Source of the DNA: JBBQVZ01 sp963695975
Lineage (GTDB): Bacteria > Actinomycetota > UBA4738 > HRBIN12
DNA: 64,000 nucleotides
Direction: 5' to 3'
Assembly (NCBI GenBank): GCA_963695975.1
Contig: CAVOIB010000005.1
Location: 50,725 to 114,724 of the forward strand
Position 1 is the stretch's first letter. Each line of letters starts with the position of its first letter. Below are positions 17,007 through 24,290 of this stretch, piece by piece. The translations under genes were made by a program, and so were the position numbers. The notes below the pieces were generated by a model. It made no database searches. It was not told the DNA's origin and saw only the letters and a list, made by a program, of their open reading frames with translations.

Positions 17007-18359
17007 ATGAGCCGGATCGCCATCGTCGTGCCGCGATCGCGTCTACGCTCCACGCTCGTCGCCATCTCCGCCGACGGCTCCGTCGAGCTCCAGGCGTCCG
17101 ACCGGACACATCGCGAGCGAGGCGAGATCCGAACCCTCTTGGAGACGACGACCCATCCAGACGCTGAGCCGTCGCTCTCCCTCGAGCGCGCCGACCTCGA
17201 GACGCTGGTGACCGATGAGCGCTGGGACCTGCTCGCGGGTGAGGCACAGCTCGAGGACCGCGCCGGCGACGCTATCGAGCACGGCCGCGGAGCGGTCCTC
17301 GTGGGATGGACACCCGCCGGCCGCCTGTCGTCCCTTTCGGCCAGGCTGGCCGAGGAGGGCGCCGCCACCGTTGAGCTGCCCCACCCGGTCGTGCCGGACG
17401 CGCCAACGCTGATCCGAGGAACCAGGGCCGCCCGCTCCGTCCGCCCGCTCGTGGACACCTTCGCGACCGTGCCCTACCGGGATGTCGATCCGGCCCTGTT
17501 CGCGGGCGCGTCGTTCGTGCTGATGTTCGGCATGATGTTCGGCGACGTGGGCGGTGGCCTCCTGCTCGTGGCGCTCGGCCTGTATCTCGCGCGCACGAAT
17601 CGTCGCTCGCTCGCGGGCTTCCGCCAGCATCGAGCACTCGTGGTTGCTTCGGGCCTCGCCGGGGCTGCCTTCGGTGTCCTCTATGGCGAGGCATTCGGCC
17701 CGACGGGGTTGGTGCCGGTCGTATGGATGTCGCCGCTCGACGATCCGGTCCGGCTCCTCGTGGCCGGGGTCGCCGTGGGGGGGATCCTGCTCGGCATCAG
17801 CTTCGTCCTCGGCACCATCAACAGGTGGCGCGAGGGCGGACCGGGAACGGCGATCTACGCCGCGTCCGGGTTAGCCGGCGCCGGCGTCTACTTCGGAGCG
17901 GCGGCCGCGGTGGGCGGGGCCTATTGGGACCGACCCCTTCTGCTGTGGGCGGGGATCGGGATCCTGGCCATCGGCCTCGTCCTCATGTTCGTCGGTTTCT
18001 CGGCGCGCGCGGGCGCCGGGGCGAGCGGCTCGGCCCAGGCCTCGGTCGAGACCTTCGACTCCGTGCTCCGTGTGGGTACCAACACGGTCTCCTTCGCGAG
18101 GCTAGCCGCGTTCGGCCTCATGCACGCCGCGCTGTCGGCGATCGTGTGGGAGGGTGCCAAGGCCCTGGCGCACGGACCGTGGATGATCGCGGCGGCCGCG
18201 CTGTTCGTCGTCGGGAACCTGATCGCCTTCGCCCTCGAGGCGCTCGTCGTCGGGATCCAGGCGGTCCGCCTCGAGTACTACGAGCTCTTCTCCCGCATCC
18301 TCACGAGCGAGGGACGGGTGTTCAATCCGTGGCACGTGCCGGTCGAGCGATTGGAGTGA
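17007..18359 (+). CDS. ntpI: V/A-type ATPase subunit I (a), short form
   Basis: The membrane stator subunit that carries the proton/sodium half-channels. About 450 residues, against roughly 600-660 usually: the cytoplasmic arm is about 150 residues and lacks most of the coiled-coil. The membrane part has about seven helices, beginning with FVLMFGMMFGDVGGGLLLV and ending with AVRLEYYELFSRIL, which contains the essential Arg. Start ATG 17007 gives MSRIAIVVPRSRL, the expected beta-strand; ATG 16974 is an alternative overlapping subunit C. Its TGA overlaps the start of subunit K as GTGA. Confidence 0.88.
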   Translation: MSRIAIVVPRSRLRSTLVAISADGSVELQASDRTHRERGEIRTLLETTTHPDAEPSLSLERADLETLVTDERWDLLAGEAQLEDRAGDAIEHGRGAVLVGWTPAGRLSSLSARLAEEGAATVELPHPVVPDAPTLIRGTRAARSVRPLVDTFATVPYRDVDPALFAGASFVLMFGMMFGDVGGGLLLVALGLYLARTNRRSLAGFRQHRALVVASGLAGAAFGVLYGEAFGPTGLVPVVWMSPLDDPVRLLVAGVAVGGILLGISFVLGTINRWREGGPGTAIYAASGLAGAGVYFGAAAAVGGAYWDRPLLLWAGIGILAIGLVLMFVGFSARAGAGASGSAQASVETFDSVLRVGTNTVSFARLAAFGLMHAALSAIVWEGAKALAHGPWMIAAAALFVVGNLIAFALEALVVGIQAVRLEYYELFSRILTSEGRVFNPWHVPVERLE

Positions 18360-18784
18360 AGACCATGATCTGGATCGTCGCCCTCCCCGTCCTCATCGTC
18401 GCGGCGGCCGTCGCCTCCGCGTACCTGCGCGCCGAACCTGGACGCCGCCTTCGAAGGCTCGGGGCGGTGAACCTCGTGCTGCTGTTCGCGTCAGCGATTC
18501 TGGTGTTCCTGGCCCTGACCGCGGGGCCGAGTAGCGCGCAGGCCGCCTCCGAGGAGGCGGCCTCGACGGCCCCGTCGGGCTCCGCGCTGATCGGGGCGGC
18601 GATCGCGGTGGCCGGCTCCTCGATCGGCGCCGCGATCGCCGTGGCCTACACGGGCTCGGCGGCCCTCGCCGCGATCAGCGAGCGGCCCGAGCTGTTCGGC
18701 CGGGCGATGGTGATCGTGGGGCTGGCCGAGGGGATCGCGATCTACGGGCTCGTCGTCGCCGTCATCCTGATCGGAAAGGCATGA
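18356..18784 (+). CDS. ntpK: V/A-type ATPase subunit K (c-ring proteolipid)
   Basis: About 142 residues with four hydrophobic segments. The second half is a recognisable c-subunit hairpin (GAAIAVAGSSIGAAIAVAYT, then VGLAEGIAIYGL) with the ion-binding Glu. The first pair of helices has no carboxylate in the equivalent place, so this is either a two-helix proteolipid with a long leader or a fused hairpin with one inactive site. GTG 18356 overlaps the subunit I stop; ATG 18365 is an alternative. The stop overlaps the next ATG by 4 bases. Confidence 0.88.
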   Translation: MKTMIWIVALPVLIVAAAVASAYLRAEPGRRLRRLGAVNLVLLFASAILVFLALTAGPSSAQAASEEAASTAPSGSALIGAAIAVAGSSIGAAIAVAYTGSAALAAISERPELFGRAMVIVGLAEGIAIYGLVVAVILIGKA

Positions 18785-19002
18785 GTCGGGTGGTCGTCCT
18801 CGGCGACCCGATCTGGGTCGAGGGGTTCGCTCTGGCGGGGGCGACCGTGCTCCCGGCGACGGACCCGGATGCGGCCCGGGCGGCCTGGGCCGACCTCCCC
18901 GCGGACACGGGGGTGCTCGTGGTGACCGCCGACGCCGCGGAGGCGCTCGGCGGCGCCCTCGAAGATCGGCCGTACCTCCTGTCGGTGGTGATCCCACGGT
19001 GA
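18781..19002 (+). CDS. ntpG: V/A-type ATPase subunit F, short
   Basis: Seventy-three residues: MSRVVVLGDPIWVEGFALAG, then GVLVVTADAAEAL and YLLSVVIP. This is the Rossmann-like fold of subunit F, which sits on the central shaft. Usual length is about 100 residues; the C-terminal helix that extends into the A/B hexamer is missing. The gene overlaps both neighbours by 4 bases, so truncation by frameshift is unlikely. Confidence 0.85.
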   Translation: MSRVVVLGDPIWVEGFALAGATVLPATDPDAARAAWADLPADTGVLVVTADAAEALGGALEDRPYLLSVVIPR

Positions 19003-19499
19003 ATCTGGACCTCTACCGCGAGGCCCTCCTGCAGGAGGTCCGGACGCGGGCGGACGCCATGCGGGCCGAGGCGACGCAGGACGCGTCCGACCGCGTGACG
19101 GAGGCGCGGGAGCGCGCCCACCGGATGATCCATGAGGCGAGGATGGACGGCGAGGCCGCGGCGGAACGAGAAACCGCCCGGGAGCATGTTCGAGCCCGCA
19201 GACGAGCCCGCCGTGTCGTGCTCGAGGCTCGGCGCGCCGCCCTCGTCCGGCTCCGACGGGCAGCACTCGACGCGGCCATGGCTGCGCGCTCCGACCCCGG
19301 ATACGCGATGCTGCTCGAGCGACTCACGGAGCTCGCCCGCGATCAGCTCGGCGCTGAGGCACGACTCACGGTGGATCCACCGGACGACGGCGGCGTCGTG
19401 GCCGAGGCCGACGACCGCCGCGTCGACTACACGATCGCGGCCATCGTCGACCGGATGCTCGCAGGCGTCGCCCAGACCACGATGGGGTCGACGGGCTGA
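18999..19499 (+). CDS. ntpE: V/A-type ATPase subunit E
   Basis: A 166-residue peripheral-stalk subunit. The first half is a charged helix (REALLQEVRTRADAMRAEAT onwards), the second half a small globular domain. GTG 18999 overlaps the subunit F stop, and the TGA overlaps the subunit A ATG as TGATG. It pairs with the G/H-like subunit encoded at the head of the operon. Confidence 0.85.
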   Translation: MNLDLYREALLQEVRTRADAMRAEATQDASDRVTEARERAHRMIHEARMDGEAAAERETAREHVRARRRARRVVLEARRAALVRLRRAALDAAMAARSDPGYAMLLERLTELARDQLGAEARLTVDPPDDGGVVAEADDRRVDYTIAAIVDRMLAGVAQTTMGSTG

Positions 19500-21274
19500 T
19501 GCCCACACGAGGCAGGGCGAGCGCTGGTCCCGAGGAGGACCGCGTCGCCGAGGAGGGCTCGCTCGGCCGGATCACCCGTGTGAGTGGACCGCTGATCGAG
19601 ATCGAGGGCCTCCCGGAGGCCACCCTCCTCGATCTGGTGGAGGTCGGCCCGCTCAGGATCCCGTGCGAGATCACCGCCGTCCGCGGGGACTCCGTCACCG
19701 CGCAGGTCTACGAGTACACGGGGGGGCTCGGCCCCGGTACGACGGTTCGCAGCACACGTCGGCCCTTCTCGGCGGCCCTCGGCCCATGGCTGCTCGGCGG
19801 GATCTTCGACGGCCTCCTCCGGCCCCTCGGCGGCGAGTCGGACTTCCTCGGACCCGGATCCAGCACGCTCGGGCCGCCGGCTGGCAAGCGGTGGCGGTTC
19901 GTGCCGCATGCGACCGACGGCGCAACGATGAGCCACGGGGATCTCCTCGGAACGGTCCCCGGGGCGGGACTCGAACACCGTGTCCTCGTCCCCCCGAACG
20001 TCGGCGGGGAGCTTACGTGGATCGCCGAGGAGGGCGACCGGGCCGCAGACGATCAGATCGCCCGGGTCGGATCCACGGCAGTGTCCCTCGTGGAGTCGTG
20101 GCCCATCCGACGCCCGCGGCCTGTCAACGAGCGCCTTCCCGGTGAGGCGCCGCTCGTCACCGGGCAGCGGGTCGTGGACCTCCTCTACCCGGTCGCCCGA
20201 GGGAGCACGGCCGCCGTGCCGGGCGGATTCGGCACCGGGAAGACGATGCTCCTCCAACAGATCGCGAAGTGGTGCGATGCGGACGTCATCGTGTACGTGG
20301 GCTGCGGGGAACGCGGCAACGAGATGGCCGAGGTGCTGGACGAGATGCCATCGCTCGAGGATCCGCGGACGGGCCGCTCCCTCATGGCGCGCACGGTGAT
20401 CATCGCGAACACCTCGAACATGCCGGTGATGGCGAGAGAGTCGAGCATCTACACCGGCATCACGGTGGCCGAGTACTACCGTGATATGGGCCACGACGCC
20501 GTGGTCATCGCGGACTCGACCTCTCGCTGGGCGCAGGCTCTCAGGGAGTTCTCGTCGCGCATCGGGGAACTGCCCGCTGAGGAAGGCTACCCAGCGGGCC
20601 TCGGGTCGGCGCTCGCCGCCTTCTACGAGCGCGCGGGGCGGGTCCGAACGCTCGGCGGCGGGGAGGCCTCGGTCACCATCATCGGCGCGGTCTCTCCGCC
20701 GGGGGGAGACAAGACGGAGCCCGTCACCTCGCATACGACCCGGTTCGTGCGCTGCCTGTGGTCGCTCGACGCGGACCTGGCGGCCGGGCGCCACTACCCG
20801 GCGGTGAGCTGGCGCGAGTCCTTCTCCCGCGATGCAGAGGCGGTCGCCGCGTGGCACGCGACGCAGGGAGACGTTCGGTGGGCGGGTGACCGATCGCGAG
20901 CCATGTCGATCCTGTCGGAGGCCGACCGGCTGGAGGCGGTGGCCCAGCTCGTGGGCGTCCAGGCGCTCCCCGATCGGGAGCGCGTGCTGTTGCTCGTCGC
21001 CCGCCTGCTTCGCGAAGGCGTGCTGCAGCAGAACGCGCTGAACCCCAACGATGCCTTCGCCGGCCCGTCGAAGCAGTCGGCGCTCGTGCAGATGATCATC
21101 GCGATCTACGAGCGGTGCTCCTCGCTCATCGAGGGAGGCGTGCCGGCCTCCCTGATCGAGGAGCTCGATTACTCCGACGTCCTCCGCGCCCGAGAGCACA
21201 CCGCTCCCGACGCCGCCGACGGGATCGGCGAGATCCGGGACGAGATGCTCCACCGACTCGAGGAGCTCCTGTGA
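19499..21274 (+). CDS. ntpA: V/A-type ATPase catalytic subunit A
   Basis: A 591-residue catalytic subunit. It has the N-terminal barrel (GRITRVSGPLIEIEGL), the non-homologous region specific to A subunits (residues about 110-200), the P-loop GGFGTGKTM near residue 242, the catalytic Glu in CGERGNEM, and DSTSRWAQALREFS. All ATP-hydrolysis residues are intact. ATG 19499 overlaps the subunit E stop; its TGA overlaps the subunit B GTG start. This is the strongest evidence for a functional rotary V/A-type enzyme. Confidence 0.97.
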   Translation: MPTRGRASAGPEEDRVAEEGSLGRITRVSGPLIEIEGLPEATLLDLVEVGPLRIPCEITAVRGDSVTAQVYEYTGGLGPGTTVRSTRRPFSAALGPWLLGGIFDGLLRPLGGESDFLGPGSSTLGPPAGKRWRFVPHATDGATMSHGDLLGTVPGAGLEHRVLVPPNVGGELTWIAEEGDRAADDQIARVGSTAVSLVESWPIRRPRPVNERLPGEAPLVTGQRVVDLLYPVARGSTAAVPGGFGTGKTMLLQQIAKWCDADVIVYVGCGERGNEMAEVLDEMPSLEDPRTGRSLMARTVIIANTSNMPVMARESSIYTGITVAEYYRDMGHDAVVIADSTSRWAQALREFSSRIGELPAEEGYPAGLGSALAAFYERAGRVRTLGGGEASVTIIGAVSPPGGDKTEPVTSHTTRFVRCLWSLDADLAAGRHYPAVSWRESFSRDAEAVAAWHATQGDVRWAGDRSRAMSILSEADRLEAVAQLVGVQALPDRERVLLLVARLLREGVLQQNALNPNDAFAGPSKQSALVQMIIAIYERCSSLIEGGVPASLIEELDYSDVLRAREHTAPDAADGIGEIRDEMLHRLEELL

Positions 21275-22698
21275 TCGAGCTCGCTCCCGTCGAGCATTCG
21301 GACGTTAGATCGGTCCAGGGACCGCTCCTGATCGTGGGCGGAGCCGCCGGGGTGGGATGGGACGAGGAGGTGGAGATCCGCCTGGCCTCGGGGGAGGTGC
21401 GCCATGGGGTCGTCCTCGATGCCGACCGCGATCTGGCCGTGGTCCAGGTGTTCGAGGGCACGCAGGGGATCGGCCGGACGGGGCCGAGGATCGTGTTCAC
21501 GGGGAGCCCGCAGCGCATCCCGGTCGGGGAAGGCTGGCTGGGGAGGGTCTGCAACGGGCGGGGAGATCCGATCGACGGCGGCCCGCCCGTCATGGGTTCT
21601 GAGGCCCGCGAGATCGCCGGCTCCCCGATCAGTCCGGCCTCCCGCATCCCGCCCGCGGACCCCATCGTGACCGGGGTGTCGGCGGTCGACTGCCTGGCGA
21701 CCCTGGTTCGCGGTCAGAAGTTGCCGGTGCTCTCCGTCGGGGGTCTGCCGCATCTCGATCTCGCGATCCAGATCGCCGCCCAGGCCAGTGCGGGGAACGA
21801 ACGCTTCCGGGTCGTGTTCGCCGCGATGGGGATCACGAACGCCGACGCGAGCGCCGTCCAGGATGGTCTCGAGGAGCGCGCCGCGGCGGGCGAGCTCGTC
21901 CTGCTCGTCAACACCGCCGCCGATCCGATCGTCGAGCGCATCATGACGCCGAGGGTTGCACTCACGCTGGCCGAACATCTAGCGTTCGACCTCGGCTATC
22001 ACGTGCTCGTGGTGATGGTGGACATGACCAATTACTGCGAGGCCGTTCGAGAGGTCGCGTCGGCTCGGGGCGACGTTCCGACCCGACGTGGGTATCCCGG
22101 ATACCTGTATTCGGATCTCGCGTCACTCTACGAGCGGTGCGGTCGCATCCGGAGCCGCGCGGGATCGGTGACGCAGATCCCGGTGCTCACGATGCCGGCC
22201 GGCGACATCACCCATCCGGTTCCCGATGTCACCGGCTACATCACCGAAGGTCAGCTCGTCCTCGCGCAGGAACTGCACGCGAAGGGCATCAACCCTCCCT
22301 TCGACACCTTGGCGTCCCTCTCGCGACTGATGCGACGGGGCGTCGGGGAAGGTCGGACGCGCTCGGATCATCCCGAGCTCGCCGCGCAGATCCACGCGGC
22401 GCTCGCGCAGTCTCGCAGCGTCCGGGAGCTGTCCGAGCTCCTCGGCGCGGATGCGCTCTCCGAGACCGACCGCCGATATCTCCGTTTCGCCGAGGTGTTC
22501 GAACGCGAGTTCCTCGCGCAGCGGAGCGACGAGGCTCGCACCTTGGAGGAGACGCTCGATCGCGCCTGGCGAGCGGTCTCGGTGCTGCCCCGGCGTCAGC
22601 TCACGACGATCAGCTCCGGGACGCTCGACGAGCGCTACGTCGAGCTCGACCCGACTGCTGCAGGTTCGGACTCACCGGGTTCGCCGGAAGAGGATTGA
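21271..22698 (+). CDS. ntpB: V/A-type ATPase subunit B
   Basis: A 475-residue non-catalytic nucleotide-interface subunit. Features: SVQGPLLIVGGAAGVGW, GRVCNGRGDPIDGGPPV, and the degenerate P-loop region SVGGLPHLDLAIQIAAQ. YPGYLYSDLASLYERCGRI is characteristic of B. GTG 21271 overlaps the subunit A stop as GTGA; an in-frame extension upstream is a shadow of subunit A. It alternates with A in the hexameric head. Confidence 0.97.
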   Translation: MIELAPVEHSDVRSVQGPLLIVGGAAGVGWDEEVEIRLASGEVRHGVVLDADRDLAVVQVFEGTQGIGRTGPRIVFTGSPQRIPVGEGWLGRVCNGRGDPIDGGPPVMGSEAREIAGSPISPASRIPPADPIVTGVSAVDCLATLVRGQKLPVLSVGGLPHLDLAIQIAAQASAGNERFRVVFAAMGITNADASAVQDGLEERAAAGELVLLVNTAADPIVERIMTPRVALTLAEHLAFDLGYHVLVVMVDMTNYCEAVREVASARGDVPTRRGYPGYLYSDLASLYERCGRIRSRAGSVTQIPVLTMPAGDITHPVPDVTGYITEGQLVLAQELHAKGINPPFDTLASLSRLMRRGVGEGRTRSDHPELAAQIHAALAQSRSVRELSELLGADALSETDRRYLRFAEVFEREFLAQRSDEARTLEETLDRAWRAVSVLPRRQLTTISSGTLDERYVELDPTAAGSDSPGSPEED

Positions 22699-22700
22699 CG

Positions 22701-23327
22701 ATGCCGCTGCGGATGCCACCGGGTCGAACGGGTCACCTGTGGCTCAGGGAGCGTCTGGAGGTGGCTCGGCGCGCCTCGAACGTGCTCGAGGAGAAGGCCC
22801 GCGCGCTGGCGGCCGAGGAACGTCGGCTCCGCGTGCTGGAGCGACGGAGCCGACGAGAATGGGAGGAGGCGTGGGAGCTTGCATCGCGATGGCTCTTGCG
22901 CTCGACCCTACTCGGTGGGCGGAGGGAGCTCTCCCTGGCGCGGGCGCACCAGGTGGAACAGATCGACGTCCGGATCCGATGGGGCAGCAACATGGGGGCG
23001 ACGTATCCGACCGAGGCGCGATGCACGCTCCCGGACGAGTCCGCCGCCACGTTGCCGTCGGGCGGCTCGGCCCTGCACTTCGCCACGCTGGCCCACCGCG
23101 ATGCGGCGTCGGCGGCCGTTCGGCACGCGGCCAACCGGCGAGCGCTCGAGGTCGTACGGCGGGAGCTCTCGGCAGCGAGCCGTCGACAGCGCGCGATCGA
23201 GCGTCGGTGGATCCCGCGATTGGCGTCGGCCCTCGAGCGACTCGAACTATCACTGGCAGAGCAGGAACGGGAGGACACCGTGCGAGCGAAGTGGGTCGCG
23301 GACCGGAACGAGGAGGCGTGGAGATGA
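22701..23327 (+). CDS. ntpD: V/A-type ATPase subunit D (central shaft)
   Basis: A 208-residue helical protein with the typical long N-terminal and C-terminal helices: PPGRTGHLWLRERLEVARRA (the diagnostic start of subunit D) and RRQRAIERRWIPRLASALER near the end. It forms the rotor inside A3B3. ATG 22701 follows the subunit B stop by 2 bases. Its TGA overlaps the start of the universal stress protein gene, so that gene belongs to the operon. Confidence 0.93.
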   Translation: MPLRMPPGRTGHLWLRERLEVARRASNVLEEKARALAAEERRLRVLERRSRREWEEAWELASRWLLRSTLLGGRRELSLARAHQVEQIDVRIRWGSNMGATYPTEARCTLPDESAATLPSGGSALHFATLAHRDAASAAVRHAANRRALEVVRRELSAASRRQRAIERRWIPRLASALERLELSLAEQEREDTVRAKWVADRNEEAWR

Positions 23328-23794
23328 AGGGGGCGCGGCTCCTCCTGTGCGTCGACGGCTCCTCGACGTCCATCGAGGCCGCGCACGTCGCGCTCGAGCT
23401 TGCGTCGGACCTGGGGGGCGAGGTCCGGGCGATCTACGTCGTCGAGGATCACGCGGTCGCTCGGGCGCTCGAGGCCGCGGTCGGCACCGCTGGATCGACC
23501 GCCGAGCGGATGGATCAGGCCGGCCACTCCGTGCTCGGCCACGTGGAAGAGCTCGGCCGCTCCCGGGGCGTTCCGGTGGGAACCGTGCTGCGCGGGGGTG
23601 ATCCGTTGGAGGAGATCCTCGACGAGGTCCGTGACTGGAAGCCTCAGTTGATCGTCATCGGCCGAACCGGACGGCGTGGTCCGGCTTCACCGCTCCTGGG
23701 AAGCCTGGCCGCGCACGTCCTGGAGTTCGCCGACTGCCCGGTGATCGTCACGCCAGCGGGCGACCGCGCTGAGGAACGGAAGAAGACGGGATAG
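23324..23794 (+). CDS. Universal stress protein (UspA family)
   Basis: A 156-residue UspA domain. It begins with LLLCVDGSSTSIEAAHVAL and ends with VIGRTGRRGPASPLLGSLAA, the ATP-binding G-2x-G-9x-G(S) loop, then CPVIVTP. The ATP-binding form suggests a nucleotide-responsive protein. Coupling to the V-ATPase operon through an ATGA overlap is notable and points to expression when ion homeostasis or energy is under stress. Confidence 0.93.
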   Translation: MKGARLLLCVDGSSTSIEAAHVALELASDLGGEVRAIYVVEDHAVARALEAAVGTAGSTAERMDQAGHSVLGHVEELGRSRGVPVGTVLRGGDPLEEILDEVRDWKPQLIVIGRTGRRGPASPLLGSLAAHVLEFADCPVIVTPAGDRAEERKKTG

Positions 23795-23798
23795 CGAC

Positions 23799-24278
23799 GT
23801 GAGTGCTCTCGAACGATTGCGGCGTTACCTCGATGCGGAAGGCGCGCCCTACGATCTGCGGGAGCACACCGAGGCCTACACGACCCAGGAGATCGCGGCC
23901 CTGGAGCACGTGGCGGGCAGGCGGATGGCTAAGGTGGTGATGGTCATCGCCGACGACGACCTCGTCATGCTGGTTCTCCAGGCGTCGGAGCGCGTCGACC
24001 TGACGAACCTCCCCGTCGCGCTCGATCGCGGCACCGTTCGGCTGGCGCACGAGGAAGAGTTCGCGCGTACCTTCCCCGACTGCGATGCCGGGGCGATGTC
24101 GCCGTTCGGGAACCTCTATGGGGTAGCCGTCTACGTGGACCGAGCGCTGGCACGAGACGAACGCATCATCTTCCAGGCCGGCACCCACCGGCACACGATG
24201 GAGATGGCCTTCGCCGACTTCGAGCGACTGGTCGCGCCGACGGTCGCGCAGCTGTCCGGTCTGCCCTCGTCGGCGTAG
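23799..24278 (+). CDS. YbaK/EbsC-type aminoacyl-tRNA deacylase
   Basis: A 159-residue protein of the YbaK/ProX-like editing family: PYDLREHTEAYTTQEIAALE, the catalytic-site Lys in MAKVVMVIAD, and GAMSPFGNLYGVAVYVD, which holds the conserved G-x-x-P-F-G loop. These enzymes hydrolyse mischarged aminoacyl-tRNAs such as Cys-tRNA(Pro). GTG start, 4 bases after the UspA stop, so probably co-transcribed. Confidence 0.9.
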   Translation: MSALERLRRYLDAEGAPYDLREHTEAYTTQEIAALEHVAGRRMAKVVMVIADDDLVMLVLQASERVDLTNLPVALDRGTVRLAHEEEFARTFPDCDAGAMSPFGNLYGVAVYVDRALARDERIIFQAGTHRHTMEMAFADFERLVAPTVAQLSGLPSSA

Positions 24279-24290
24279 GCCGCGCCGGAC

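Noticed and set aside
19427..21253. Long minus-strand open frame opposite V-ATPase subunit A
   Set aside because: Antisense shadow; subunit A on the plus strand is fully conserved.
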